Positions 36,662 through 49,327 of a stretch of 64,000 nucleotides of DNA are shown one piece after another. The stretch covers positions 107,001-171,000 of the forward strand of contig JAIXMQ010000014.1 in the NCBI GenBank assembly GCA_025716855.1. The letters are read 5' to 3'. The notes under the pieces are model-generated. The model worked only from the letters and a program-made list of their open reading frames with translations. It had not been told where the DNA came from and did no database searches. A program made the translations under genes and the position numbers. How positions within the stretch are numbered: position 1 is the stretch's first letter; each line of letters opens with the position of its first letter. This DNA is from Pilaira anomala (Eukaryota; Mucoromycota; Mucoromycetes; Mucorales; Mucoraceae).

Positions 36662-39600
36662 TTAATGTTTTGAAGACTTTGCTTCTCTAGTAACTTTTTC
36701 TTGTTCTTTACGGAAGTATGTCTTTCTACGTTCCTTTTCTTTAACTTCCGTTGTAGCAGCGATCTTGGCCTTCTTCTTTTCAAGCTCCCCACGTTTCTCT
36801 TCATTCTTGACCTTTCTCTTACGAGTCTTTTCGTTTCGGAGTGTATTCAATTGCTGCATAAGTGTAACAATCTTCTTTTCCTCAGGTTCAAGGATAACTG
36901 CTCGCTTAGCCATATAAGATACCTTTTTACTCTTTGTTGCATTCTTGGGTTTATTAGCAAAAGGTAAATCAGCTTGAAGTGATTTAGGAACCTTTAATGT
37001 ATTAAAGCGGCGTTCTTTTCTTTCGATTGGCTTTTAAGAAAAAAAAAAAAATTAGCACAAATAACTGAGAAGTAAAATTAAAATTAAACTTTACCTTATA
37101 AACGGAATCGACCTTTTGAGGAGCATGTAAACTCAATTCTTTTCTAACTTGACCCGTAAGACGCATTCCTTGCCATTTTTGTTTAGATGATAACAGTAAT
37201 GATGTAACAGGATTATAGAATTTACGAGGCTTAATAGGATACCATGCTCTCAAAAATACAATGTCTAAAAAATAATAAAAAAAAATTAAAAAAAAATTTT
37301 TTTTTTTCTCTTCCGGTTGGAACAAATCAAAACTTACCGCTCATTAAGATCTTATCTTCAAAAGTTGCACGGAAATGTCCTTCAGGTTTAGGTAAGGCCT
37401 TCTTGACTTGACCACGAATACCAGATACTGTACGAATATTTGCTCCTTCAAATTTAGCTACTTCCAGTGAAGAGGTAAACATATCTCTAATAAATGCTGT
37501 ATTCTTATAAACCTTGGTAGGGTAACCTGTCAATTTTAATTTTTTGACAATATCGGAAGATTGACTGATATCAACTACTGCACCAGTTGCACTAATACGG
37601 AACGCTGTCTAGAATTTTTAAATTAGTCTCTTTAAAGCGGATAATAAATAAATATATTTTTTTAAAATGTACTTACTGCTTTACTATCAGATACGTTTTG
37701 AACTGCACAGAAACCAGTATTGGGTGTATGAACAGGACCATAGAAAGTAGCAAGACAATGCATATGTTCAGGAGAATATTTAAGCATACGATTTCGTGTA
37801 CCATCATTGAGGGAATAAATGGGAATACTTTGGAAACGTCTCCAACCCATTGAAAAAATAAGAGGATCGTTGGTCTTTAAGATTCTTGGATGCCAACGAT
37901 GACGTTTAATTCTAACTTGAACCCAACCAAATTGATCTTCTGTAGCTAAGAGACCACCAACAAGAATAGGATAAGTAGGATCAAAGTTTTCAACAAACTC
38001 ACAAGGCATATTCTTGATCAAAAGACGAACATAACTACCAGGGCGATAACCTTCAACCATAGCTCTGGTTTGAGGATCGTCATTTTCAAATTCTTCACGA
38101 TTTACTTGAAGTTGTTGTTCAATTTCTGCCTTCTTTTGTTCATAGAAATCCATCTTGGGCCCATCTTCCTCATCACCATGTTCTTCAAGGTACTTTTTAC
38201 GAATTTCTTCCTTACGTTTAGCTACTTTTTCACGTTCAACCAACATGGGATCACGAATCATGGCTTCTTTATCTCTCTTGGGCTTTCTACTTTCACCTTC
38301 GCCCTCTTCATCCTCGTCATTTTCTTCTTCTTCGAGATCCTCAAAATCTCCCTCTTCTTCTTCCTCTCCCTCTTCAGGTCCAAATGCACTTTCACCTTGA
38401 GTAGCATTAATATCACCAGTAATAAAACGGTTTCTAATAGAATCTAATGTTTCTTCATCATCCCATTCTTCTAATTCTTCTTGGTCAATAGGATCACGAC
38501 TACTATCGATAATATCAGTAGCAGCAACATTTTCACGATTTAACTTAAAGAATTCTTCCTCTTCTTCTCCTTCAGCATCGCTACCATTTTCGGCCTCATC
38601 ACCATAGTTACCAGCAACAATATCTTCAGGGGAAAGATCGAGATCGTTATAAATCAAAGACATTAAATTGGTACGTCTATGAGATGAGAACATTTCACTA
38701 GCTTTTTCTTTCAAGTTAGCCTTCCAACGAAGTTCACCAGAAAGATCTTCATCTACTGACTTCTTTTTGCGACCATCAACCAAGACCATATCCTCATCGT
38801 CTTCTTCATCGCCCAAATCACTGTCACTATCAGCAAACTCGTAAGCGGGTTCTTCATCTTCATTTTCTTTATCTTCCTTCTCTCCCTTCTTGGGAATATT
38901 TCTGGTATCAAATTTACTCAATGCTTTACCGCGACGAGGAGCACCTTCTTCCTCTTCGTCATCATCGTCATCGTCTTCACCTTCATCCATAACGTCCTCT
39001 TCATCATCGTCATCATCGTCCTCATCATTCTCCATATCTTCATCTTCATTACCGAAAACAGCACGTCTACGAGATCTACCGCTTTCATCTTCCTCTACAG
39101 ACTCTGTAACATCAGCTGCTTTAACAGGAGCAGAATTAGAAAAGATGCGAAGTTCAGAATCAGCTAATTGAGAGGCCAAAGTATCTGTAGCATCTTGAAG
39201 ATTCATAACCAACTTTTCACCTGTACCATGAGGAATAGGTTCTTGGTCTTCTTCTTCTTGATCTACTTCCATAGGCTCACCATCTTCACCCATAAGATCA
39301 GAAGGAGCATAAGCAGATTTTTTAGTGAAATGACCAGGTACATTAATATAAACAGCATCTTTATCGTACATGACACCACCAACATCAGACATAGGAGCAT
39401 AAATCAACTTGTTCTTTTCATCCAACTTCTTTCTGACCTTATCAGGTAAAGGACAAGGATCAGGTAAGACGGATACATCAGCTAAAAAGTGATCACCAGC
39501 ACCAGGAATATGTACACGCATATTGGGCTTCAAGTTAGTACCACGTAAATAACCGTATAAAGTCACTGTACGATCACATTGAGGTTGGCGATGAACTAAC

Positions 39601-40550
39601 TCTGGATCAGTTAAATCTTCAATACGATCAGCTACAACATAAGGATGTGTATTTCTCCAGATCAAAGGTCTGAACTTCATGACTGAAATGAAACGAGCCA
39701 AATTTTGAATTTCCATGTTGGGGTATTTACCGTTAATAATACCAGATAAATAAAATAATTTTGCTCCTTGATAAATTTCGGTCCAGAAACGATTCTTCAA
39801 TCTCTTTTTAGTTGTCTTTAAAGTTTTGTTGTTACGGAACTTGTCTAAATGAGTAAGGACACCCATGACTTTAGGAAAACCGTGCGATTGTAAAATATTT
39901 AAAAATTCAAAGGTTTCCTATTATTATTTTTTTTTGTAGATCGCTTAGTTTACAATTATGCAAAAAAACACAGACACACCTCTTTTCCCCTTTTCTCTAT
40001 TTCTCTCTCACACACTTACCATTTCAAAACCAAAACTAGCATCAATCATCAACAAGACAAGATCGGCTACCTTGGCAACGTCAATCATTGAATTCATGTC
40101 GTTGTTACATTCCATAAATGTCAAACGTCTCTTTTTACCACTGACAACAGTAATAGGACCCTTGATATCGGTCAAGTTGTGCTTTGTATAACGTTTAACT
40201 AAAGAACGAATAAGTGTTGATTTACCGGTCTACATATAAAAAAAAAAAAGTTTAGCCTTTTTTGATCAATTACAAGAAAAAAAAAAGTTACTTACACCAG
40301 GAGGACCTACGACAGCAATAACAACAGGAGGTGATTCAATGGGTGTACGATCAACCAAAGGTACATGAAGTTTCTTTTCACCTAAATCATTGTTTCTACG
40401 TACGTTCTTCTCAGCTTTACCTGCACTGTTAAAAGTAAAAGCTTTGGGATTACTGGATTTCTTGGCATTGGAGAACTTGTTTTCCTTTTTGCGCTCAACC
40501 TTCTTTCCTGCCTTCTTTTTGACATGTGCTTTTTGTGTTTTTTCGTCCAT
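36662..40550 (-). CDS. BMS1: Ribosome biogenesis GTPase BMS1
   Basis: Nucleolar GTPase needed for 40S subunit assembly, acting with Rcl1 in the SSU processome. Predicted 1171 residues in six exons: 40550-40296, 40229-40020, 39917-37677, 37608-37338, 37264-37095 and 37030-36662, summing to whole codons. Walker A GPPGTGKS (about residues 82-89) is split by intron 1 after [19 protein letters not shown] and [19 protein letters not shown] follow, then [11 protein letters not shown]. The middle is long and acidic with Asp/Glu runs. The C-terminal half has [32 protein letters not shown], the [10 protein letters not shown] region and a basic tail. The last intron uses an AAG acceptor. Both length and domain order match the family. 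Confidence 0.95.
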
Positions 40551-41179
40551 GATGAATTTATGGATCTATCAAAGAAAAACAGATAAAAAAAAAACGTCAA
40601 AATTGAAAATCTGTCCTTCTTTTTTTTTTTTTTCTTCGAAGAAAGCAGTCCGATTTCCTAAATAAGGCCACTTGTCAGTTTTTTGCATTGGGTAGACCTT
40701 ACAATAGATATCGTGTTGTTAAGCAGTTAAGAATTGATTTGGAACTCGTATGTCTATCAGTAAACTTTATTTTTTACTACAAATATTAAAACGCCCTGAC
40801 TCTATTCTCTTATAGAATTCATAATAAATTGAAATTATGCAAAATAATAACAACTATTTTTTTCTAAAAAGAAAAAAAATCAGTACCATGATCATGGTTA
40901 CTTTTTTTCAAATTGTTTTATAAACTGACGTATTAATGTGGAAATGCTAATTTGTTCATCTATTTGAACATTTAAGAGTACATGATGAACTTTATGAATT
41001 ATCGTGACTCGCTTTCGTGGGTTAAAACTAAGCCATCTCCATTGCTCTTCCAGTGTGTTCTCTTGCATGTGATATTAAGAGTATATTTGTTATACCCCAC
41101 AAAAAAATAAAAAAAAGAGGAGGGATACCAATCATTTCTCACCCTTTCTTTATCTATATTTCTTTCCCTCTTTTATTTA
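40551..41179. other. Divergent spacer between BMS1 and PEX22
   Basis: 629 bp containing the promoters of both genes. A near-palindrome GTACCATGATCATGGTTAC is at about 40885-40903 (GTACCATGATCATGGTAC-like), which could bind a dimeric factor. Otherwise AT-rich. Confidence 0.5.
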
Positions 41180-42010
41180 ATGACAACAGCAACAGCGACA
41201 ACAACAACAACAAAGAGTAGGCTATTACCAGCTTGGGTTTTGAAGTTGATAGGGTTTTCTTCTCTTGCTTCCGCTTTAATTGGTTTTGTTATTTATTGGT
41301 TTAAAAAGTATCCTTCACGTCGTAGAATAACAAGAGAACCAACAAACGAGGTAAAAAAAAAATCGTCTTTTTGCTAGTGTACGTATATTCCTAATGAGTC
41401 ATTATAAATAAAGTCAACAGATGGTTGGAAAAAAAAAGCTCGGAAGAATAAGAATAAGAAGAAAATAACTGTTTCATTAAAAAATGTATGTAAATGATAA
41501 TAAAAAAAAATAAGGTACGACAAATAAAAATTAATCAATTTGTTTTGACAGACTGTACTTTGGAATCCTTCACCTGATGTAGATACACCAATGTATGGAT
41601 TTCAAGAAAAGAGTATTCAGACATTAACACGACTTTCTTATCTTTACGACTTATATATTATTGTTCAAGTAAATTCGGATGAAGAAAAGGGAAATATTCA
41701 ACAATTATTAGAAAATGCAAGTTCAGTTGATGGGTTACTTTTTGATAGTGTTGATAAAAGAAAAATTCTATATTGTTCTGAAGAAGAAGGAAAGATTCAT
41801 ATTGTTCGACATATTGAACCATTTATTCATGTGGAAGGTGGATGGGAAAAAGATGACGGTGAAGAGATTGTAAGCAAGTTAAAACCATTCGTTTCTAAAA
41901 TTATTTGGATCATGGCAAAGAGAAGATTAGATTTAGTAACCCCAATGAAAAACATTGAATTATCTGATTTACTAATAGAGACCTCAATCGCTCAAGAAGT
42001 CAAAGATTAA
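41180..42010 (+). CDS. PEX22: Peroxin-22-like peroxisomal membrane protein
   Basis: Predicted anchor for the ubiquitin-conjugating enzyme Pex4 at the peroxisome membrane, used for Pex5 recycling. 233 residues in three exons: 41180-41350, 41414-41485 and 41552-42010. The N-terminus is Thr-rich, followed by one membrane segment (about residues 19-39), then a basic stretch (YPSRRR and ARKNKNKKK). The soluble domain starts NTVLWNPSPDVD and carries LYDLYIIVQV, a LENAS...GLLFDSV region, KILYCSEEEGKIHIVRHIEP and a C-terminal helix. The CS(E/T)E(E/N)G and VR(H/Q)(I/L)EP pattern matches plant and fungal PEX22. The family is poorly conserved, so the call is good but not certain. Intron 1 ends in ATAAAG. 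Confidence 0.8.
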
Positions 42011-42150
42011 AGTAGTAACACACATATTTACTAAATAAGGATCGAAAAATAAAACATTTCTTCTTTTATAAACATTTATAAACATTCAATCTTGTTATTG
42101 TTATTGTGTACTCCTTAATTCTTTTTTTCTGTTTTTATTTTTATTTCTTC

Positions 42151-43605
42151 ATGTCTTTCAAATTATTCATTACATTTTTATTGTTCTCGACAGTTCACGC
42201 CAAACGGTTGCTAAGGTTACCAATAATACAACAGCAACAGCAACATATTGACCTTGCTAAGCGTGATGTAATTCCTGCACTACCTCTATATAATGCAAAC
42301 GCTAGAGAATATCTTGTTCAAATCGGAATAGGTACACCACCCCAATTATTTAATGTTACTTTAGACACTGGAAGGTACATATATATATATACATACACAC
42401 ATAAATGTATACAATCTTTAAACAAATTTACACTTTTAATTAGTTCTGACTTATGGGTTCCATCTTCCAAGTGCTCAACAAAGATTTGTCCCTATTCAAG
42501 ATTTGTTGAATCTGACTCTTCTACATTAAATTTAACAAAGCAAGTATTCGAAGTTCAATATGGTAGTGGGTCTGCAAAAGGTGTAGTTGCTTATGACTCT
42601 GTTACAATTAATGGTGACTTGACGTCAGCAAACCAAGTAATGGGACTAGCAACAACTACAGAAGGTATGTCTGGGCCTTCTTCTTCATCACATGAAAAAG
42701 CAAGTGGTATCCTAGGCTTAGGATTTGCAGGTTTAATGAGAGATCCAAAGCATAATGTACCTTTTATCACCAATCTTTTGAACAACAAAATTATTGACGA
42801 ACCAGTATTTTCTATATACTTAAACAGGCAAGGGGATTATGGTTACACTGGTGAAATAGTTATAGGGGGGTACGAAACAACTCGATTTACAGGAAAACTA
42901 GACTTTTTACCTGTCGTCACTTATGACGAAAGGTCAGGTAAACCTTATCTAGGTCGTACTTATTCTACAGGAGGTATTCAAAAATACTGGACCGTACCTG
43001 GACAGGAGATTAAAAGCTTCAAAACAGATGGAACGCAATTGTTTGCTACAAGATTTGAAGACTTACAGCCTGTTATTTTAGACACAGGAACTACTCTTTC
43101 TTACCTTCCTTTAGACATCGTTATTTCTTTAATGGAGACTGTAACTTCTGAATATAAGGCCATCAAGTTAAATGATGGTAAAATACAAGCATATGAAGTA
43201 AAATGTTCTGATTTTATCGATCAACAAGTATGGTTTGACTTCCAATTCTCTCCCCTCGCTAAATCATTTTCAGCCAACCCTGTGGTAATTCGCGTTCCAT
43301 TAAAAGAAATGGTTTTACCTCAAAATACAAATAATATCAGCACAGCTACAACTTGTTTATTTGGTATAGCACCTATTTCATCAGGGTTTCTAAATTCAAT
43401 CGGGTCTGGATGGATTTTGGGACAAACTGTGTTAAGAAGTGCATACATAGTACATGATATGTTAGGCTCGCAAGTAGGAATCGGAGCAGCTGCAAATGGG
43501 TATAAATCACCAACCTTTGATGAAACCGAACAATCGATAGCTAACCGTATCTCGCGCACAAGTTTTTTTTTCTTAGTGGCCTTGGTATTCTTTTTTATTT
43601 TCTAA
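42151..43605 (+). CDS. GPI-type pepsin-like aspartic protease
   Basis: Predicted 461-residue yapsin-like aspartic protease. The exons are 42151-42374 and 42444-43605. The intron again splits the Ser codon of DTGS, as in the proteases at 11.8 and 44.2 kb. A signal peptide (MSFKLFITFLLFSTVHAKR) is followed by a Gln-rich propeptide and a KRD maturation site. Catalytic aspartates are Asp72 (LDTGSSDLWVP) and Asp288 (ILDTGTTLSYLP). Cysteines in SKCSTKICPYS form the usual small loop. The end RTSFFFLVALVFFFIF is a hydrophobic tail typical of GPI anchoring. The 69-bp intron has no stop in frame, so retention would lengthen the protein by 23 residues just after the first active site. The ATG at 42151 was chosen because it opens the signal peptide. 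Confidence 0.92.
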   Translation: MSFKLFITFLLFSTVHAKRLLRLPIIQQQQQHIDLAKRDVIPALPLYNANAREYLVQIGIGTPPQLFNVTLDTGRYIYIYTYTHKCIQSLNKFTLLISSDLWVPSSKCSTKICPYSRFVESDSSTLNLTKQVFEVQYGSGSAKGVVAYDSVTINGDLTSANQVMGLATTTEGMSGPSSSSHEKASGILGLGFAGLMRDPKHNVPFITNLLNNKIIDEPVFSIYLNRQGDYGYTGEIVIGGYETTRFTGKLDFLPVVTYDERSGKPYLGRTYSTGGIQKYWTVPGQEIKSFKTDGTQLFATRFEDLQPVILDTGTTLSYLPLDIVISLMETVTSEYKAIKLNDGKIQAYEVKCSDFIDQQVWFDFQFSPLAKSFSANPVVIRVPLKEMVLPQNTNNISTATTCLFGIAPISSGFLNSIGSGWILGQTVLRSAYIVHDMLGSQVGIGAAANGYKSPTFDETEQSIANRISRTSFFFLVALVFFFIF

Positions 43606-44156
43606 TTAGTTCGTGATGCGTATATATTATATCATGTTTCTGTTTGTTCGTTTGTGTAACACGTACCACAATAAATAACACTTGCTTCTCAAATCCTGTT
43701 ATATTAAATTTTAACATTGAAAATAAAAAAATATTTCCCGCGAGGTTTAATAACATAAGCAGAACTAAAAAAAGAAAATCTATAGATGCCAAGCACATCT
43801 ATAGTTAAAAATAAACAGCCTATAAAGATGAGAAATTAAAAAAAAAAGATATATTTAGGCTATACAGAAAGAACCATGTGCTTTTAAAACAAGTTGAAAC
43901 AAACATACAAAATTTCTTGGCAAATCTGATTGGTATATTACGCATTTCAATGACGAACAGAGCTCCTTATTGAACTCAGAATAGGTCGTCATTAATAAGT
44001 TCATTAAAAAGGTGTCTTTTTTTTCCCGCTTATACTAAATAGTATAAAAAGATTGTGCCTTTTGTCGAATCGGTAATTCTCTTCTTCTTCCTCTTCCTCT
44101 TTACTCTCCTCTTCATTTGTGCAAATTTTTTTCTCTTTCTTTCAATTTTCTATAAA
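43606..44156. other. Spacer between tandem proteases
   Basis: 551 bp. Contains the 3' region of the first and promoter of the second tandem protease. TATAAAAA is at 44043-44050, and a C/T-rich leader runs 44080-44150. No gene. Confidence 0.55.
44043..44050 (+). promoter_or_regulatory. TATA-like element of the third aspartic protease gene
   Basis: TATAAAAA about 110 bp before the ATG at 44157, followed by a C/T-rich stretch typical of a fungal start region. Confidence 0.45.
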
Positions 44157-45698
44157 ATGAAAATTACAACAGCTATTATTGTTATTACTTCATTCGTATT
44201 TGCGACCAATGCCCAAATTCTTCGATTGCCTATCACTCGAAAATCTCGTCCAGACCCTATTATATCATCGATTCAAAATAAAAATGCTGCACGCGTAAAA
44301 AGAGATCCGTTTTTGGCGTCATTGTTTAATGATCAAGGAACCCAATATATAGTTAATATTGAGATAGGAACACCTCCGCAGTCATTTTCTGTCACACTTG
44401 ACACTGGAAGGTATATATATATTGATAAAGATATATACATGAAACATTTGTTTTAGAATTTTATATTTACTTTATCACTTTTTTATAGCGCTGATTTATG
44501 GATACCAGGTTCTGCTTGTCCTACAACCGAATGCCCTAACGGTGTATTTAAAGAATCCGAGTCCAGTACTTATAATACACTTAACAAAAAATTCACATTG
44601 GCCTATGGTATTGGAAATGTCAACGGCACATACGCCACTGACACAGTCTCTATTGGTGGTGGCACCGTAGAAAACCAGCAATTTGGGTTAGCTTCAGCTA
44701 CACAAAAAATTTTAACCAACCCAAATACCGTAACAGTCTCTCAAGAGTTAGCAAAACAGTTAAAAAAATTAGCTACTGACGATTCCCCTACCCCAAATGG
44801 TATTCTTGGCCTAGGTTACCCAAAATTAACTGCCGCCTCTAGTAAAGGACTTGGTGCTTACAATCCATTTGTATTTAATCTTGCTGCCCAAAACAAAATT
44901 GCTGAACCCATTTTCTCTATTTATCTTAATTCTGCAGCTGCTACAGGCTGGTCTGGTGAAATCATCTTTGGTGGTATAGATAATACCAAGTACACAGGTG
45001 AACTGACATATATGCCAGTTGTCACTTTAAGTTCAGTTAAAACAAGCAATAAACGCTCATTAGACGATATCAGTGATAAACATTATTACTGGATGGTAAA
45101 TGGACAAGGTGTTTCAATTCAAGATAGTTCAAATGCAGCTGGTAATCTTGATTTAAAGTTTTCAAAGATTGGTGCCTTCATTTTGGATACAGGAACTACA
45201 TTAACTTATTTACCTACTGATTTGGCTGAACAAGTTGTAAAAACAGCTGTTGGCAATGGCAGCTACAAATTCGATGCTAGTTCAGGAACTTACCTTGTGG
45301 CCTGTGACGCTGCTTCTCCTACTGCTAATTTTGTTTTGGATATGGCTGCTACCAATGACCTTAATGCAGATCCCATTACGTTAACTGTTCCTATGACTCA
45401 ATTATTTATCCCTCTTGATCAAAGTCCATCGTCTACTTCTAACCAATGTCTCTTTGGTATTGCACCTAGTAGCTCGGTCGGTATCGGTGGAGATATGTAC
45501 CTTGTAGGAGATTCTATACTTCGTTCCGCATATATGGTGTTTGATATGGCAAATAGCCGTGTAGGTATTGCAGCTGCTATTGGTGCCACAGGTAGTACTG
45601 TCCGTGGTGTTTCTGCACCAATTTCAAGTGGTGTAGCAACTAGCCCTACCATGTTTGCTCTTGCCAGTTGTATTATCATGGCCGTATTGACTTTTTAG
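44157..45698 (+). CDS. GPI-type pepsin-like aspartic protease
   Basis: Predicted 487-residue aspartic protease, tandem neighbour of the gene at 42151. Exons 44157-44410 and 44489-45698, with the intron again inside the Ser codon of DTGS. Signal peptide about residues 1-19 (MKITTAIIVITSFVFATNA), propeptide, and a KRD site near residue 45. Catalytic aspartates: Asp82 (LDTGSADLWIP) and Asp318 (ILDTGTTLTYLP). A second KR (NKRSLDD) inside the chain may be cut, as in two-chain yapsins. The end is Ser/Thr-rich followed by MFALASCIIMAVLTF, a GPI-type tail. Its similarity to the 42151 protein, common intron and 551-bp spacing point to tandem duplication. The three proteases differ clearly in sequence, so the duplication is not recent. 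Confidence 0.92.
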
Positions 45699-47097
45699 AT
45701 ACCCTTCCCTCTTCTCCCTTTGTATATTTTTTTCTGTAAATAATAAAGAAACAACCTAATAATTAATAGCTAATACAAAAAAAAAAAGCTCGTTACACAG
45801 TTTCGTCAATGCAGAATGCCATCATTATTCAGTAGCTGACGATATGTAATGACGAATATTATACCATGTGATTAAAGTAGCTATATATTTCGAGCGGGAA
45901 CAGGCTTTGGAATGATCAAGAGTTACGTATAAATATATTTTTAAATCAAATCGCGACGAATAGCTCTAAGGAAATTATAAACAAAAGCTATTTAAATTTA
46001 TAAAGCCGTCCAAATTGTGAGTTAGAAATAACTGCAATGCACCTCGAGCTTACAGACAGAAGATACTACTCATGTCTTAGTTAACGAATTGCTTCTTGAC
46101 TCTAAAGAAAAAAAGTTTTCTCGGTTCCCAATAAACATGGTGAGTATGTTCGTCTCTACTCGCTCGATATTAATAAGATACCTACTGTAAATAGAATAAC
46201 CTTTTCAAACATCTTTTGCTTATAAAGAAAGTAACGAATGTAAGCCCGAGTTTTGCTAATTACTTCTATCTTTACTCGCCTCATAGAAGAAATAAAGAGC
46301 ATAAACAATGTAACCTATTTTGGTAGTTTAGCCCTCAAACTTGAATATGGTTACTCATTAAGATGTAAATTAATGCAATTTGATAACACAGGGCCCGTGT
46401 TTTTTACTTGTATGTACATATAATCAAGCCTCTGCATTCACTCAGCAGCTAAATTTTGTTAGCATAAACATAAAAAAATCCGAGAAAATGCTTCCCATAT
46501 ATCAAAACTTTGGTTGGAATATAGCTATTTCCTGTTTTTTGGGAGAAAAAAGACAGAAATACCAATGTAAGTATGACGTCTTTTCTGAATGTATACACAG
46601 GAAATCCAAAATTTCCATTTATATGTAAATATATATCATTCAAAATGAATTAAAATATATAACAATTACAAAGTGTTGAGTCTTTTCATGAATTCAAATT
46701 CTAGATGTGCACTCTTTCAAGGTCACTGCCCCAATAAAACTTAGTGCGCCGTATTTGAGTTTCACAGGCGGGCTCCTTGTAAATGTTCAATTTGACATAT
46801 ACTGCATCAGCAATTAAAATCTTATGAAGATGATTTATGGCATACTTACAACAATTATTCTTCCAAGGCAAATACACAAGAAATTTGACACACATCGAAT
46901 TATTCAGAGCTGAAACAAACAAATGAGGAAAAATACTGTGACATTTATACTTTTTGTTTGTATAACCAAGAAAAAAAAAATCCACACACTATTTACATAC
47001 TGGGTGAATATAAAACTCCCGGTGAAACCACATATTGTATTTTTTCTCTTTCTTCTCTTTTACTTTTATTTTTCTTTTAAAATAGATTGCAGATAAA
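45699..47097. other. Gene-free interval
   Basis: 1.4 kb between the third protease and TVP15. An ORF-length frame at 46380-46628 lacks coding character. ATG-GTGAGT at about 46138 resembles an exon end, but nothing follows. No RNA gene seen. Confidence 0.5.
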
Positions 47098-47920
47098 ATG
47101 AATCTTCCAATTATATTTCGAGCGGCCAACATTGTTGTAGCAGCATTTATGATTATTGGTGGTGTCATGACCTGTATTGCAGGAGGTAACATGTCTTGAT
47201 TATAAAAAAAGAAACTCGGTACATAATATGTATATATTAATCTATAAACATTATATTAGGATTCCCTAATTTTGTTCAAGGCATCTTTGTTATGTAAAGT
47301 ACTCTGTTGTCACTATCGTATGTACGAAACAAGATATTAACAAATTTTAAAGTTTATTTGGTATCATGACTGCATTATTCGAGTTTAGATTACCTGCTGT
47401 GATTACACAGTTTGCTTCATTTATGTTTTCATTCTTGGGTCGAGGTGTCTGTAAGTACTGATTTATATGATGGGAGAAAAATTTAACTAATGAATCATTA
47501 TGTGTATAGTTTACGTCTTGTGAGTTTGATTTATAAGCTTACGACCACCAATTTTTTTTTTTTTTTTTACTGATAACTTTAAAAACATAGTATTGGTGCC
47601 ATTACATTAACCTATAACAGCCTAGGACTTGCATCTGGTATTATTGTAAGTTTTATAGTGATGGAATGATGTGAGAATATTTTAATGATTGTGGCCTATA
47701 TATATAGATACTTATAATTGGTGTTGCTTATCTTGTACTTCAATTTACTAACATCGAAGCTCCATCGAATATGCAAAAACGTGCTTATGAGGATGCTGTT
47801 GGATATTCTACTCAATTAAATGATACATCTCCCAACATGGGCCAAGGTGGATATCCTCAACCTAGTGGCGGAACTCCTCAATATCCAGCTGCCAATTACG
47901 CCAGTCCTGGTGCAGTTTAA
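47098..47920 (+). CDS. TVP15: Golgi membrane protein TVP15 (COPI-associated family)
   Basis: Predicted late-Golgi/COPI-associated tetraspan protein of 165 residues. Six exons: 47098-47185, 47260-47293, 47353-47450, 47510-47519, 47591-47645 and 47708-47920, summing to whole codons. Four membrane segments are seen. Family motifs are FRAANIVVAAFMIIGG, FGIMTALFEFRLP, FSFLGRGVFYVFIGAI and IIGVAYLVLQF. Exon 4 is only 10 nt (TTTACGTCTT); without it the frame runs into a stop, and GRGVFYVFIG would be lost. Intron 2 ends in TTAAAG. The tail is Gly/Pro/Gln-rich (MGQGGYPQPSGG). Yeast Tvp15 has similar core length. Confidence 0.85.
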
Positions 47921-48803
47921 AAACAAAAATAATAATTATATACATATACAAGTAAGTTTTATATCAACAGTTTACATATGTATTATGTCATATATGGTAT
48001 ATCACTGCATCGTAAACAAGAATATAGACTATAAAGTTTGGCTAATAGGAAGTCCAATTTATACCTTATGTGTCATACGTCTCTAAAAAGTATTTCTCTG
48101 ACCACAAACTTTTTCTTTTTAAAATTGGTAGATTAACATTATCAACCCTTATTGAATACCACTGGTCTATCAAGATACTAAAAAGGTATTGTATTAAATA
48201 TAACTTAGTTTTTTTTTTTTTTTTTTTTTTATATTTAAGTTGGAGCAATGTGTTTATATTTTGATATTTTATTCTTTTGTGGAGAGTGAGAATGGATTGA
48301 TTTTGATTTGGAACGATAAAGTTTGCTTTATCTGATCAAATTAAATCAGAAATCCCACCAATTGAATATCACAACAACTTTTTATTTGGATTTTTAATAT
48401 ATTTTCTTATTTCATTAACTCTATTTTCTATTTTATAGACTTTCTGTTCTTGTTTTTTTCTTGGCATTTGACAGCGGAACTATATATATATATATTCAGT
48501 TTTAAAATAAATTCTTCAAAAAAAAAAAAGGGATCGATGGTTCGTTCACTGTTCTTTTAAATTGATCCCATCAATGTTATCAATAAATTCGCTAGAAAGA
48601 TAACTTCGAAAAATATATATAATCTAACACAATATGGAGAATACTGATTAAACAAAAAAGTGTATTCTTGGAATCCCAACTTGTTACGTATTTAGTAAAA
48701 AAAAGAAAACAGGAATATTCCTCATGTTTTGTGTAGCACATCTTACTTTATAAGACATAAAACCTGTAACCAGCGAGTATCCAAGCATTTACAGACATAA
48801 TAA
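47921..48803. other. Gene-free AT-rich interval
   Basis: Contains a T run near 48211-48230 and a perfect 7-bp hairpin GATAAAG-TTTG-CTTTATC near 48316. No gene recognised. Confidence 0.5.
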
Positions 48804-48983
48804 ATGGAGCACACCTACACACTTATTATTGTAATTTATGCGGCTTTCTCAAAGATTATATGGCCTGCTCTGGATGAAGATACTGAAATTCAAAAGTTTA
48901 TGTTGGCTGTGAGCAATAATTTTTCTTGGCAACAATATTCTAGTTTTTTTGCATCGGAAGATACCCTTGAAAAACCTGCTTGA
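48804..48983 (+). CDS. Possible short orphan ORF or remnant
   Basis: ATG to TGA, about 59 codons, starting MEHTYTLIIVIYAAFSKIIW and ending DTLEKPA. The composition is protein-like (Trp, balanced charges), but I know no family, and no splice sites were evident. It may be a chance frame, a small gene or a fragment of a mobile element. Confidence 0.2.
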   Translation: MEHTYTLIIVIYAAFSKIIWPALDEDTEIQKFMLAVSNNFSWQQYSSFFASEDTLEKPA

Positions 48984-49327
48984 TGCACTCAGACTGGCCA
49001 GTTAGAACTTTCTCGCTATGTACTTGTAACCAAAGTCCTATTTTTATCAGACAATCCTACAAGACTATCATGACCATTCTCATTAGAGAATATGAATTCT
49101 CGATATTCCCACTAACCACCATAGTATCAATGATACTAAACATAATAATTTCATGCTGTTTTAAAAGCAATTACAAAAATCATGCACTTACAAGCATCCT
49201 TCTCCCTTTTTCACTAAAATATTTAAAATAGAAGTGTGTATATCATTGTATATATTTCTCTCGGCTTTTATTTACTGTTTGCAGAAGAGGGAAATTAAAA
49301 TAAAACTCTAATTTTTTGTACATGATT
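48984..49327. other. Spacer downstream of the short ORF
   Basis: 344 bp of AT-rich DNA up to the convergent end of PAM17. Nothing recognised. Confidence 0.5.

Noticed and set aside
38155..39171. Plus-strand Ser-rich frames inside BMS1
   Set aside because: Reverse complement of Asp/Glu-rich BMS1 coding sequence.
42106..42150. Extended start of the second protease upstream of 42151
   Set aside because: Begins without ATG; the ATG at 42151 opens a normal signal peptide.
46380..46628. Plus-strand frame of 82 codons
   Set aside because: No conserved motif, AT-rich codon choice, no splice sites; overlapped by an equal frame on the other strand.
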